Shown piece by piece: positions 43,088-52,287 of a stretch of 64,000 nt of DNA. How positions within the stretch are numbered: the stretch's first letter is position 1; each line of letters begins with the position of its first letter. The notes beneath the pieces are model-generated. The model was not told the origin of the DNA and did not search any database. It worked only from the letters and a program-made list of their open reading frames with translations. Position numbers and translations under genes: made by a program. The DNA is from an uncultured Pseudovibrio sp. Lineage in GTDB: Bacteria; Pseudomonadota; Alphaproteobacteria; Rhizobiales; Stappiaceae. Where the stretch lies: NCBI GenBank assembly GCA_947496145.1, contig CANMBS010000007.1, positions 62,001 to 126,000 on the forward strand, given 5' to 3'.

Positions 43088-44845
43088 TTGAAATCTCTTC
43101 CTCACAGCATCTGGTTATGCCTTGGCGGAGCAAGTGTGCTCTTCCATCTTGGTCTCATATTTTCCGGCTTAGTTCCAAACCTTGTGAGCCGACCACTTCA
43201 TATGGCATTAGCTCTGCCATGGGTGCTCATTTACCTTGCACGTAATCAATTTGAAGTAGTGACCGGCTACTTTCTTACGATAGCTGGCCTTTTGGGAACT
43301 GGCTGGATTGCCTGGAACCACACAGAGCTTTCAGATCAATACGGTTACCTGCTGGATAACTTTCAGGTTGGTATCGCTGTAACATTGCTCCTCATTGTGT
43401 TGGAAATGTCTCGCCGCGCAATTGGGTGGCCTTTACCGACCGTCGCACTCATAGCCCTTGCATACGGTCTCTGGGGCCAGCACATACCCGGCGAGTTTGG
43501 CTACGCTGGCGTCCCTATGGAGAGCTTTCTGGGCACACTGACCATCGCAGAAGGAGGACTTTGGGGCAAACTTACGGGTGTCTCTGTAGGTGTCGTCGCA
43601 ATCTTCGTTATTTTTGGTGCATTCTTAAACGCCGGAGAAGCAGGCGCAGGCTTCATGAATGTAGCCGCCGCGTCTGCCGGTAAACTTAAAGGCGGCACAG
43701 CTAAAGTATCCGTTCTGTCTTCTGCTCTCTTTGGCTCCATTTCCGGTTCCGCTTCAGCAAACGTCGCCTCAACCGGTGCCATCACATTGCCTGCCATGAC
43801 GAAACTCGGCTATCCACGTGCACTTGCCGGAGCAGTAGAAGCCGTAGCTTCCTCAGGCGGACAGATCATGCCACCGCTCATGGGGGCTGGCGCGTTCGTC
43901 ATGGTGGAGCTAACTGGCATTCCCTACACCGGCATTATGGCGGCAGCTATTGCCCCGGCATTCCTCTATTTCTTCGCAGTTTGGATAGGCATCAATGCCT
44001 TTGCAAAACGTTATGACCTGAAAGGCCTGAACCCGGAAGACCAGCCTTCACCCCGCTCAGTGCTCATCACCTCCCTATTCTTCTTAGTGCCCTTCACAAT
44101 CCTCCTCATCGGAATGTTTGGGCTCGGTTACACACCCCAATACGCGGCCTGCGTATCCATCTTGTTCAGTTGTTTATTGCTACTCACCGACCAAACTTTC
44201 ACCTTCAACTGGCGAAAAATTTTATCTCGCTATGAAGAGGCTATCCTGAACTCCGGCAGGCAAGTGAGTATGATTGCCTCAATCATCTTGTGTGCCTCAA
44301 TTATCATTGGCGTTCTGGGCATCACAGGACTTGGAGTAAAGATCACCTCGCTTATTTTGTCTGGATCAGGCGGCATGTTGTGGCCCGCCCTGTTGCTCAC
44401 GGCACTCGCTTGCCTTGTTTTGGGCATGGAAGTCCCAACTACTGCGGCCTACGTCATTTGCGTGTCTGTTGCAGGACCTGCTCTGATTGAAATCGGACTG
44501 GAGCCACTGCAAGCCCACCTATTCGTCTTCTGGTTTGCACTTCTTTCAACCATCACACCACCGGTGTGCGGGGCGGTCTTTATCGCAGCTGGCATGGTGG
44601 GTGAAAACTGGCTCAAAGTTGCCGCCTACGCTATGGCACTTGGCATCGGCCTCTATCTCATCCCATTAGGGATGGTTACAAATCCAAACCTCATCAAACT
44701 GGTCAACGAACCATTGCTCGCAACCCTGAGCGCTATTAAGGTCGGTTCGGCACTTGCAGCTATCTCCTACGGGGTAATCGCCCCTTACAAACTATGGTTA
44801 CGAGCTGCGCTGATAACTGGCGGACTGGTTCTCCTAGTCCTCTGA
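43088..44845 (+). CDS. TRAP transporter fused permease (DctQM type)
   Basis: A 585-residue membrane protein with about 14 to 16 helices. The first four or so correspond to the small DctQ-like subunit, the rest to the DctM-like permease with the repeated motifs AIFVIFGAFLNAGEAGAGFM and SSGGQIMPPLMGAGAFVMVE. Fused permeases of this kind accompany TAXI binding proteins. The start is the TTG at 43088, with GAAGG 9 bp upstream; no ATG fits. It converges on the amino-acid ABC operon. Confidence 0.9.
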   Translation: MKSLPHSIWLCLGGASVLFHLGLIFSGLVPNLVSRPLHMALALPWVLIYLARNQFEVVTGYFLTIAGLLGTGWIAWNHTELSDQYGYLLDNFQVGIAVTLLLIVLEMSRRAIGWPLPTVALIALAYGLWGQHIPGEFGYAGVPMESFLGTLTIAEGGLWGKLTGVSVGVVAIFVIFGAFLNAGEAGAGFMNVAAASAGKLKGGTAKVSVLSSALFGSISGSASANVASTGAITLPAMTKLGYPRALAGAVEAVASSGGQIMPPLMGAGAFVMVELTGIPYTGIMAAAIAPAFLYFFAVWIGINAFAKRYDLKGLNPEDQPSPRSVLITSLFFLVPFTILLIGMFGLGYTPQYAACVSILFSCLLLLTDQTFTFNWRKILSRYEEAILNSGRQVSMIASIILCASIIIGVLGITGLGVKITSLILSGSGGMLWPALLLTALACLVLGMEVPTTAAYVICVSVAGPALIEIGLEPLQAHLFVFWFALLSTITPPVCGAVFIAAGMVGENWLKVAAYAMALGIGLYLIPLGMVTNPNLIKLVNEPLLATLSAIKVGSALAAISYGVIAPYKLWLRAALITGGLVLLVL

Positions 44846-44864
44846 GCAAAAGCTCGATCAAATC

Positions 44865-44894
44865 AAAAAGGCAGGCCCAGCAAATGGACCTGCC
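44865..44894 (-). terminator. Terminator of the polar amino-acid ABC operon
   Basis: On the minus strand GGCAGGTCCA, loop TTTGC, TGGGCCTGCC, then TTTTT. One A/C mismatch in the stem. It ends the leftward operon and lies in the convergent gap with the TRAP permease. Confidence 0.85.
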
Positions 44895-44930
44895 CAATAA
44901 GTCGAAGCACATAAAAGTATTCCGCTCTCA

Positions 44931-45692
44931 TCAATGCGAGAGGATCGTATCCAAAAAGTTCTTTGTACGCTCGTGTTTGGGTGCGGTAAAGAACTCCTCG
45001 CTATCACCAATCTCCAGAATCTGCCCCCGGTCCATAAACACCATCCGGTCAGCAACTTCACGCGCGAACCCCATTTCGTGTGTCACGCAGATCATGGTGA
45101 TACCGTCATTCGCCATTTCCACCATAACATCCAGCACCTCGTTCACCATTTCCGGGTCGAGTGCAGAAGTCGGCTCATCAAACAATAAGTACTGCGGCTG
45201 CATGCACAAAGCACGCGCAATCGCGGCGCGCTGCTGCTGCCCACCTGAGAGCTGGCTTGGATATTTGTCTGCCTGATCAGGAATATGCACTCGCTCCAGA
45301 TAGGTCATCGCTCGTGCCCGCGCGTCTTCCTTGGAGATCTTCTTCACCCTAAGCAGCGCAAGCATACAGTTCTCGGCAATAGTCAGGTGCGGGAACAGGT
45401 TGAACTGCTGGAACACCATACCAACATCACGCCGAACGTGTGCCATCACCTTCGGGTCAGTGCACATCCGCTCGCCATTAATGAAGATAGAGCCGGAACT
45501 GTGGTGCTCCAAACCAATCACACTGCGAATGAGTGTTGACTTGCCCGAGCCGGAGCTACCACAGATCACGACCTTCTCACCCTGAGCAACACTCAGGTTG
45601 ATATTCTTCAGCGCCTGAAACTGACCGTAAAACAAATCGACATTTTGCAGCTCAATACCTGTTCTGCTGTGTGCATTACCTTGCTCACTCAT
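44931..45692 (-). CDS. Polar amino-acid ABC transporter ATP-binding protein
   Basis: A 253-residue ATPase of the HisP/GlnQ/OccP group. Walker A is GSSGSGKST (about 42-50), signature [20 protein letters not shown], Walker [14 protein letters not shown], switch histidine in [15 protein letters not shown]. It is the last gene of a four-gene set (binding protein, two permeases, ATPase), 20 bp after the second permease, with a strong terminator after it. Confidence 0.96.
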   Translation of the reverse strand: MSEQGNAHSRTGIELQNVDLFYGQFQALKNINLSVAQGEKVVICGSSGSGKSTLIRSVIGLEHHSSGSIFINGERMCTDPKVMAHVRRDVGMVFQQFNLFPHLTIAENCMLALLRVKKISKEDARARAMTYLERVHIPDQADKYPSQLSGGQQQRAAIARALCMQPQYLLFDEPTSALDPEMVNEVLDVMVEMANDGITMICVTHEMGFAREVADRMVFMDRGQILEIGDSEEFFTAPKHERTKNFLDTILSH

Positions 45693-45712
45693 TGTTATTT
45701 TCCCTGCAAAAC

Positions 45713-46405
45713 CTATGAATTACGAGCCATATGGCGATTGAGGCGACGCTCTCCAAAACTAATCATCTGTGTGATGATAAAATTGAGCATCAGATAGAAA
45801 CTGCCTGCCACAATAAAAATCTCTAGCGGTTGGTAGGTTTCTGCAATCAACTTCTCAGCAATGCCGGTAAGCTCCAGAATGGTGATGGTACTCGCCAGCG
45901 AACTGGCTTTCACCATGATGATCACCTCATTGCCATAAGCTGGCAAAGCCTGACGAAACGCCTGCGGAAAGATCACGTCCTTAAACTGATCAAATCTGGA
46001 AAGACCAAGAACCTGAGCAGCCTCCCATTGCCCTTGAGCAACAGACAGAATACCACCGCGAATAATCTCACAAACGTAAGCGCCAGTGTTCAGGCTCAAT
46101 GTCAGGATCGCGCAAAACCATGGCTCACGAAAGTACTGCCACAAGTTCACCGCTTCCAGTTCACTACGAAACTGCCCAGAACCATAGTAAATCAGAAAAA
46201 TCTGCACCAGTAGTGGTGTCGAGCGGAAGAAGTACACATAGCCAGCGCTGATTTTGGACAAAACAAACGACTTGCTCATACGCAGCAACGCCATAGGAAC
46301 CGCAATCACAAACCCAATCATCACGGAGGTTACTGTGAGCATCAGAGTATTCGGGATCGCTCTGAACAGAGGGCCAATGCTGTCCAGCATAAGTTGGAAA
46401 TCCAT
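45713..46405 (-). CDS. Polar amino-acid ABC transporter permease (HisM-like)
   Basis: A 230-residue permease with five helices. The EAA loop, which contacts the ATPase, is [21 protein letters not shown]-terminal [20 protein letters not shown] is the usual His/Glu/Gln/Arg/opine permease start. It is 2 bp from the end of the partner permease gene. The substrate is probably a basic or opine-like amino acid, based on the binding protein. Confidence 0.93.
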   Translation of the reverse strand: MDFQLMLDSIGPLFRAIPNTLMLTVTSVMIGFVIAVPMALLRMSKSFVLSKISAGYVYFFRSTPLLVQIFLIYYGSGQFRSELEAVNLWQYFREPWFCAILTLSLNTGAYVCEIIRGGILSVAQGQWEAAQVLGLSRFDQFKDVIFPQAFRQALPAYGNEVIIMVKASSLASTITILELTGIAEKLIAETYQPLEIFIVAGSFYLMLNFIITQMISFGERRLNRHMARNS

Positions 46406-46407
46406 GA

Positions 46408-47115
46408 TCAGCGCTCCATCCCTTTGTTACTCCACCGCTCCGCACGCACAAAGCCCTTGTTGGTAACGCTGGTGATCACGAGGAAAAGCACAGCGGCATA
46501 CATATAGAATGTGAATGGCTGATGCGTCGCGCCAGAAGCAATCTTTGCAGCACGCATGACTTCAACGAGACCGATAACAGAAATCAGCGCCGTCTCTTTC
46601 AGCGTTACCTGCCACACATTGGCGAGCCCCGGCAGAGCAATGCGCAATGCTTGCGGAAAGATCACGAAATATGCTTTTTCCCAGGAAGAAAGCCCCAGAA
46701 CCTCAGAGGCTTCGTGCTGACCTTTTGGAACAGCGAGCACAGCACCACGAATAACTTCCGTGCAAAACGCGCCAGCACCCAGACCAATACAAAGCATACC
46801 CGTCACGAAAAGCGGCAAGCTGATGTAACCATCATATCCAAAGATGCCTTCAGCAACCGAGCGCAACAACATCTCACCGCCGAAAAACACCAGATAGATG
46901 ATGAGCAGTTCCGGGACACCACGAAAGACGGTTGTATAAAAGTTACCAAACCAGCGAAGCGGTGCGATAGGAGAGAGTTTGCAAGCGGCAAAGACAACAC
47001 CGATCAATAAAGCCAATGCATAAGAGGAGATTGCAACGGCGAAGGTCATCCCTGCACCAACCAGCATTTCGTCGCCCCACCCCGAAGCGCCGAAACTTAA
47101 AATAGAAAGATCCAT
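46408..47115 (-). CDS. Polar amino-acid ABC transporter permease (HisQ-like)
   Basis: A 235-residue permease, partner of the next. The EAA loop is QHEASEVLGLSSWEKAYFVI. The FRGVPELLIIYLVFFGG segment is the periplasm-to-membrane motif of this group. It starts 163 bp after the binding-protein gene; that gap holds a repeat (47129-47230) and a hairpin (47232-47267). Confidence 0.93.
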   Translation of the reverse strand: MDLSILSFGASGWGDEMLVGAGMTFAVAISSYALALLIGVVFAACKLSPIAPLRWFGNFYTTVFRGVPELLIIYLVFFGGEMLLRSVAEGIFGYDGYISLPLFVTGMLCIGLGAGAFCTEVIRGAVLAVPKGQHEASEVLGLSSWEKAYFVIFPQALRIALPGLANVWQVTLKETALISVIGLVEVMRAAKIASGATHQPFTFYMYAAVLFLVITSVTNKGFVRAERWSNKGMER

Positions 47116-47128
47116 CAGCCCGGTTTCC

Positions 47129-47230
47129 TAAAGCGCATATCCAAGAAAGCGGAATCCACTTTTCGGAAATGGATACGCAAAACAAGCAGCAAGCAGTTCA
47201 ATCGTTTTAATTTGTCAGCAAACTGCTTTA
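47129..47230 (-). repeat. Two-hairpin intergenic repeat, copy 2 (RIME-like)
   Basis: The reverse complement reads AAAGCAGTT ... AACTGCTT, then GCGTATCC ... GGATATGCGC with an inner CCGAAAAGTGG/CCGCTTTCTTGG type pairing. It parallels the copy at 23297-23397 block by block, at nearly identical length. The copy sits inside the ABC operon between binding protein and permease genes. Confidence 0.75.
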
Positions 47231-47231
47231 A

Positions 47232-47267
47232 AAGATGAGCGGAGCTTGCCCCAACTCCGCTCATCTT
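47232..47267. terminator. Strong 13-bp hairpin downstream of amino-acid binding protein
   Basis: AAGATGAGCGGAG (47232-47244), a 10-base loop, CTCCGCTCATCTT (47255-47267), a perfect stem. It lies 12 bp after the stop of the minus-strand binding-protein gene. No T-tract is seen on the minus strand, so mRNA stabilisation or processing is more likely than full termination. Confidence 0.8.
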
Positions 47268-47278
47268 AAAGGTGGAGA

Positions 47279-48121
47279 TTACTCAGCAGGTGTCAGGCTG
47301 AAGCCAAACCACTTCTGAGAGAGTTTCTCCACGGTACCATCTTCAATGGCGGAGTTGATTGCATTGGAGAATTTCGCGCTAAGCTCAGCATCTTCCTTGC
47401 GCAGTCCAACACTCACCCCTGTGCCGAACACATCACCAGCAAAGCCAGCAGCAATCATCTTAAACTTCTTGCCATCTTTAATGGCTGGCAGCAGGTAGCT
47501 TGCTGAGGCCATTCCCACATCTACACGGCCTGCTTCAACGTCAAGATCGAGGCTCTCCTGCGAGTCATAGCTACGGATCTCAACGGAGTCAGCCATGTAC
47601 TTTTGCACAAACGCTTCCAGAATGGTCTGGGCCTGAACACCAATAACCTTACCTTTCAGCTGTGCTTTCAGTTTTTCCAGCACCTTCTGCTCTTCCGTAC
47701 TCACTTCATCCAGATTGATGAAAGCAAGCTCGGAAGTAACACCTGCCAGCGGGCTGCCTTCCATCACATAGAACTTGCGCTCAGCAATGGCATAAGGACG
47801 AGAAAAAGAAATTGCTTTACGGCGCTTCGCAGTGGAATTCATACCAGCGATAATCGCATCATATTTCTTCACTTTCAGCGCTGGAATAATACCCTTCCAA
47901 GCCTGTTCAGAAATTTCGCAGGTCACTTCCATGCGCTTACAAAGTTCATTGGCGATATCAACGTCAAAGCCTTTCAGCTCACCGCTGGAATCTTTAAAGT
48001 TCCAGGGCTTAAAAGCACCTTCAGTTGCAATGCGCACGGTTGTATAGTCTTTCGCTATCGCACCTTGGGAAAGTACAATTGCAGCAGTAGCCATTCCAAG
48101 CACAATAATCTTTTTCAGCAT
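47279..48121 (-). CDS. Polar amino-acid ABC transporter substrate-binding protein (ArgT/OccT-like)
   Basis: A 280-residue periplasmic protein. Signal peptide MLKKIIVLGMATAAIVLSQG is cleaved after AIA. Family features are VRIATEGAFKPWNFKDSSGE, LKGFDVDIANELCKRMEVTC and KKYDAIIAGMNSTAKRRKAI. The LAO/HisJ/octopine-type fold is clear; the C-terminal half contains the ligand-contact segment FGTGVSVGLRKEDAELSAKF. The gene is divergent from a LysR regulator across about 220 bp. Basic amino acids or opines are a fair guess, not proven. Confidence 0.94.
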   Translation of the reverse strand: MLKKIIVLGMATAAIVLSQGAIAKDYTTVRIATEGAFKPWNFKDSSGELKGFDVDIANELCKRMEVTCEISEQAWKGIIPALKVKKYDAIIAGMNSTAKRRKAISFSRPYAIAERKFYVMEGSPLAGVTSELAFINLDEVSTEEQKVLEKLKAQLKGKVIGVQAQTILEAFVQKYMADSVEIRSYDSQESLDLDVEAGRVDVGMASASYLLPAIKDGKKFKMIAAGFAGDVFGTGVSVGLRKEDAELSAKFSNAINSAIEDGTVEKLSQKWFGFSLTPAE

Positions 48122-48303
48122 TCTTTCTCCCCCTAGAGTTTACGGGTTGTCCCGACTCCGAAAACATACGCACGAGCCACTGCACCAAAAAAGCCTTGAT
48201 ATTGCAATGTCTAAGCGCGCAAAATCCATACCCTACGTGTTTTCACGCTACTCTTGTAGCTGGACTGAAGCTGAATAAAAATTATAATATATGCACTAGT
48301 TCA

Positions 48304-48318
48304 TTCTAATTTTTAGAA
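48304..48318. promoter_or_regulatory. LysR-type box (T-N11-A) upstream of lysR
   Basis: TTCTAA-TTT-TTAGAA, a perfect 15-bp palindrome containing T-N11-A, 26 bp before the LysR start in the divergent spacer with the binding-protein gene. Expected for an autoregulatory recognition site. Confidence 0.55.
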
Positions 48319-48343
48319 CTCATTTCTCTCACCGGAGGACACC

Positions 48344-49267
48344 ATGTCCTATCCAAGTCATCTGCGTGTCTACCATTACATCCGGGAAATCGCCCGCCTC
48401 GGCTCCCTCAACGCTGCGTCAGAACAACTCAACATTGCAGTTTCCGCTTTAAGCCGTTGGGTCAACACAACAGAGGAGCATTTAGGTTGCAAACTGTTCA
48501 CCCGGCTTTCTCGGGGACTGGAACTCACAGAGGCCGGAAAGGTCTACATCGACCACGCTAATAAACTATTGGATGATGAGGCACGCTTACGTGACCGTAT
48601 CAAACAACTCAGTCAGGGCGACTGGGGGAGCGTCCGGATCGCAAGTATCGAGGGGGCAGGTGAAACACTGATTCCCAATGGAATCGCAAGGCTGAGCAAA
48701 ACCCACACAGAGATTGAATTTGAAATCCTCATTGGCAGCCCTCAAACCAATCTGGGTCATTTGATTGATCGCCGCGCCGACTTCGGCATTTTCCTCAATC
48801 GCCCGGACCACAACAACCTTCTGCAACTCTTCAAGTATCCGGCGCCACTTTTCGCAGAAATGCGAAGTGGTCATCCTTTGGCCGGAAAGGCGTGTCTTTC
48901 ACTAGTGGACATTGCAGAATATCCTTTGCTGCTGCCCTCAAAGGACACATCAATCTACCAGCTCATAGAGCTCGCCTTCGCAAAAGAAGGCCTGCCCATC
49001 AAATCCAACATTCAGGCTAACTCAATCCTGCCGCAACGCAGTCTGGTTGCGCAAACAGACTACATCACCTTTGGTTCCCCCCTCCACTGGGAGCCATGGG
49101 TTGACACCACATTAAGACGTATCGAACACCCAATCCTAACCAACCGCAGCATCTCAGTATTCAGCCTGCCTGACCGCCCGCTCAGCACTGCTGCCGAGTT
49201 CTTTCTGGAAGTCATCGAAAAAGAAATCGTCGAACGATCAGAACGCAATGCAGCACTCTTCGTGTAG
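48344..49267 (+). CDS. LysR-family transcriptional regulator
   Basis: A full-length 307-residue regulator. The HTH is ARLGSLNAASEQLNIAVSAL followed by SRWVNTTEEHLGCKLF. The sensor domain runs from about 90 (VRIASIEGAGETLIPNGIAR). GGAGG upstream of the ATG is strong. It is divergent from the amino-acid ABC operon and presumably controls it, as OccR/NocR do for opine operons in Agrobacterium. The ligand is unknown. It converges on the permease gene at 49320. Confidence 0.94.
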   Translation: MSYPSHLRVYHYIREIARLGSLNAASEQLNIAVSALSRWVNTTEEHLGCKLFTRLSRGLELTEAGKVYIDHANKLLDDEARLRDRIKQLSQGDWGSVRIASIEGAGETLIPNGIARLSKTHTEIEFEILIGSPQTNLGHLIDRRADFGIFLNRPDHNNLLQLFKYPAPLFAEMRSGHPLAGKACLSLVDIAEYPLLLPSKDTSIYQLIELAFAKEGLPIKSNIQANSILPQRSLVAQTDYITFGSPLHWEPWVDTTLRRIEHPILTNRSISVFSLPDRPLSTAAEFFLEVIEKEIVERSERNAALFV

Positions 49268-49319
49268 CAATAAATGGCTTACTGATGCCCCCCACCAGAA
49301 AACCATTCCTTTAAGAAAA

Positions 49320-50144
49320 CTAGTTGCCAACATTGGCCAGTACATCCGCCTTTAAGAAGCGTTCAATCACCAGCATAAAGCCGACGGACGGCACAAGCAG
49401 AATAAGCGATGAAATTGATGCAATCTGATAGTTGCCCTCCATACTGGATGTAAACAACAGCATCGGCAGCGTCACCACCTCAGGAGCGCCTACAAAGTAA
49501 GTTCCGGTAAACTCATCCATAGAGATCAGGAAGACGAAGATCGCCGAGGCCATAATGCCTGGCAAGGCCAGAGGTAACGTTACATCCACAAATGTGCGCC
49601 AGCGCCCTGCCCCCATGTTTCGTGCTGCCGCTTCAAGTTCTCCATCTACTGCTGCAAAAGCCGCTGTGGCAATCCAGACGGCAAACACCAGCCCCTGACT
49701 GGCATGTACCAGCACAACCCCGGCAACCGAGCCATTCAGATCGAGTCCATAAAAAGTGCGCGCCACATTCATATGGACTGCGACTGCCGGAAACGCCTGA
49801 GGCAGAAGAAAAAGCAGCATCACCAGATAACGAAATGGCATCTTCCCCCGCGCCAGCGCATAGCCAGCCGGGATTGCAATTGCCAAACTCACCACTACTG
49901 TGAGCACCGCAATCCATACGCTGGAAAACAGCGCTTCAGTCGCATTCCCTTCAGGGCGAAACACACGCTCCCAAAACACAAAACCATATTCCAGTAGCAA
50001 TTTATGCGGAAAGTACCAAACCTCTGCGACGGCCCAGAGCAGCATGTTAGTAATCGGCCCAAAGATAGCAAACGCCAGCATGCCAATAGCAAGTGTCCGT
50101 AACAAGGCGCGTGAAAGACTATGAGAAAGAACCGCTTGTACCAT
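49320..50144 (-). CDS. ABC transporter permease (PotC-like)
   Basis: A 274-residue permease with six helices. The EAA loop is LEAAARNMGAGRWRTFVDVT, and the helix with VWIAVLTVVVSLAIAIPAGY is typical of the spermidine/2-aminoethylphosphonate-like class. It begins one base after the stop of the partner permease. It is the last gene of a LacI-controlled set. Confidence 0.92.
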   Translation of the reverse strand: MVQAVLSHSLSRALLRTLAIGMLAFAIFGPITNMLLWAVAEVWYFPHKLLLEYGFVFWERVFRPEGNATEALFSSVWIAVLTVVVSLAIAIPAGYALARGKMPFRYLVMLLFLLPQAFPAVAVHMNVARTFYGLDLNGSVAGVVLVHASQGLVFAVWIATAAFAAVDGELEAAARNMGAGRWRTFVDVTLPLALPGIMASAIFVFLISMDEFTGTYFVGAPEVVTLPMLLFTSSMEGNYQIASISSLILLVPSVGFMLVIERFLKADVLANVGN

Positions 50145-50145
50145 C

Positions 50146-51000
50146 TTACGCCCTTTTGTCTTTCAGGCTCTGACGAAGATAGAACCAGGCCACCACACCA
50201 GTAAACAGATAGGACATGATACCAAGCGCATTCGCCACGCCATAGTCACCATAGGAGTTGATACGCCATGCCATATCCACCGTCAGCATGGTTGGAGATT
50301 GTGCGTTAATCATGAGCGGTACAGAAAGAACAGAGAGCATCACCACATAAGACAGGATCAGCCCCACCATCAATGTCGTCGCAATCTGTGGCACCACCAG
50401 TTCAATCAGAATACGCAGCCGAGACGCCCCGAAAATACGCCCCGCATCAATAGTCGTGCGATCAATAGACGCCATGGCCCCGGCAACCAGCAGAGCAACA
50501 AATGGCGTTTGCTTCCAGACAAAAGTGATCACGATACCGCGCCAGTCCAGATAACTCTGCGCTGCCAGCAGCTCTATAATACCGGAGCTGGTGAGTAGAT
50601 TGTTCATCATCCCGTTCTTGGCAAGAAAGGTCCGCATCAACTGCGCACTCACAATGAACGGAATGAACAAAGGCCAGCGATACAGCCACTTCAAGACAGT
50701 AATTGCGATCTTGTTTTCACCAAGTGTCAAGTAACCAGCAATTGCCACTGCCAGAATACCAATCAACGCGGTGGCGATTGTCACAATCGCAATCGTGAAC
50801 AAAATGTCTTTGGAATAGAATTCGACAGCCTTAACGAAGTTACTGAGGTGCCAGCTTCCCTCCCCGTTGTCCGTAAACGCAGAGATTACAGAGTATCCAA
50901 AGGGATAGAGAAACAAAAACCCGATCATCAACAATGCGGGGGCAACCAGCATGATTGCTCCCATACGGCCAGGCCCGACTGACATGCTGTGCCCACTCAT
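50146..51000 (-). CDS. ABC transporter permease (PotB-like)
   Basis: A 284-residue permease with six helices (FLFLYPFGYSVISAFTDNGE at the start). The EAA-like loop is TIDAGRIFGASRLRILIELV. A GTG three codons earlier is less likely because GAGGTGG precedes the ATG at 51000 by about 7 bp. It follows the binding-protein gene after a hairpin. Confidence 0.92.
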   Translation of the reverse strand: MSGHSMSVGPGRMGAIMLVAPALLMIGFLFLYPFGYSVISAFTDNGEGSWHLSNFVKAVEFYSKDILFTIAIVTIATALIGILAVAIAGYLTLGENKIAITVLKWLYRWPLFIPFIVSAQLMRTFLAKNGMMNNLLTSSGIIELLAAQSYLDWRGIVITFVWKQTPFVALLVAGAMASIDRTTIDAGRIFGASRLRILIELVVPQIATTLMVGLILSYVVMLSVLSVPLMINAQSPTMLTVDMAWRINSYGDYGVANALGIMSYLFTGVVAWFYLRQSLKDKRA

Positions 51001-51036
51001 GGACGCCACCTCATTCCAGAAAGCTAAAATACAAAA

Positions 51037-51059
51037 GAGGGGCGCAACACGTCCCCCTC
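51037..51059 (-). terminator. Intercistronic terminator-like hairpin after binding protein
   Basis: On the minus strand GAGGGG, an 11-base loop, CCCCTC, then TTTTGTATTTT. It lies about 20 bp after the binding-protein stop, so most transcripts could end here and the permeases be made in smaller amounts. Confidence 0.75.
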
Positions 51060-51078
51060 GTTGCCCTAAAGAAAATGC

Positions 51079-52227
51079 TTAGTTTGCAACCTGTTTCTCA
51101 TAACCTTCTTTGATGTCGTCAAAGTAAGGGCCGATCGGGAAAGGCTGGCCTTTTTCTGCAAGTTCCAGAGGAGTTACGTCCGTAAACAACTTGTTCCAGA
51201 TTTTCTGGTCGAGCTTAGCTTTCACATGCTCAGCATCAATACCCGGATACCAGTTAAAGCGGTTCACGATACCTTCCGCCTGCACTTCAGGGCTCGTTGC
51301 CAGCTCGATAAACTTTTCAGCCAGCTCTTTATTCGCAGCCTTAGCAGGCGTTGCGTAATAATATGGCTGTCCCGGCATCCCGGGGCCAATCAGCTTAAGT
51401 TTCAGATTAGGTGGAATACGGCCATCTGCCTGCCAGGAGTAGAACATATCCACCCACACCGGGCCCATAACAATTTCACCACGGTTGAGCATATCAAGCG
51501 TGCCAGCATTACCGGGAGTGAACGTAATGTTCTTGTTAAACGCTTTCAGATCAGTATATGCCTGATCCCAGCTCTCTTTCTTCTTAGGATCATAAGGCCC
51601 CTTTTGCAGGTTTTCCTTGTCGCCAGCATACGTGTACATCCACCCGGTCACAAACGCGACACCGGACATGCCATTCTTAATGCCATTATAACCAAACTGT
51701 TTTGGGTACTTTTTCACCCATTCGCGAAGCTCGTCATAAGTTTCTGGCGGGTTCGGTACGAGCGCAGGATTATATGCAATCGCAGTCTGGCTATGGAACA
51801 TTGGCATCACATAACCGCCAACATATACACCAAGCGCATTTTCAGCAGTTGATCGAGTCACCATTTTACCGGTTGTAATATTATCACGGTACTCAGCAAG
51901 CAGACCCATTTCCTTCATCTGACCAGTCTTTTTCTGGGCGGCAACGATGACATCAATATCCCATTGCTCTTTGCCAGAAGCAGCCTGCGCCTCTAGTTTT
52001 TCAAGAATTTTCTGAGAACCCGCATCACCCGGACCAGTTCCGGTCACACGCACTTTCACGCCCGGATACTTCTCTTCAAAAAGAGGACCAAGATAGTCGG
52101 TGACATACTCGACCATATTCTGAGAGCCACCAGAAATCACATTTAACTGCGTTTCAGCAGAAGCTGGAACCGAAATAGCAATTGCGGCAACAGAGATTGC
52201 GCCTGTAAGAACTGACTTTAGAGTCAT
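51079..52227 (-). CDS. Extracellular solute-binding protein (family 1-like)
   Basis: A 382-residue periplasmic protein with signal peptide MTLKSVLTGAISVAAIAISV cleaved near ASA-ET. Binding-protein features are YLGPLFEEKYPGVKVRVTGT, EQWDIDVIVAAQKKTGQMKE and GEIVMGPVWVDMFYSWQADG. The ligand cannot be read from the sequence; fold relatives bind sugars, polyamines, thiamin or phosphonates. The gene lies between ATPase and permease genes, 60 bp after the ATPase. Confidence 0.9.
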   Translation of the reverse strand: MTLKSVLTGAISVAAIAISVPASAETQLNVISGGSQNMVEYVTDYLGPLFEEKYPGVKVRVTGTGPGDAGSQKILEKLEAQAASGKEQWDIDVIVAAQKKTGQMKEMGLLAEYRDNITTGKMVTRSTAENALGVYVGGYVMPMFHSQTAIAYNPALVPNPPETYDELREWVKKYPKQFGYNGIKNGMSGVAFVTGWMYTYAGDKENLQKGPYDPKKKESWDQAYTDLKAFNKNITFTPGNAGTLDMLNRGEIVMGPVWVDMFYSWQADGRIPPNLKLKLIGPGMPGQPYYYATPAKAANKELAEKFIELATSPEVQAEGIVNRFNWYPGIDAEHVKAKLDQKIWNKLFTDVTPLELAEKGQPFPIGPYFDDIKEGYEKQVAN

Positions 52228-52287
52228 GCCTTAAATTCCTAGATTTATGAAAACAAGAAAACGAAGTTCATTCACGTTAAAAAAGTC

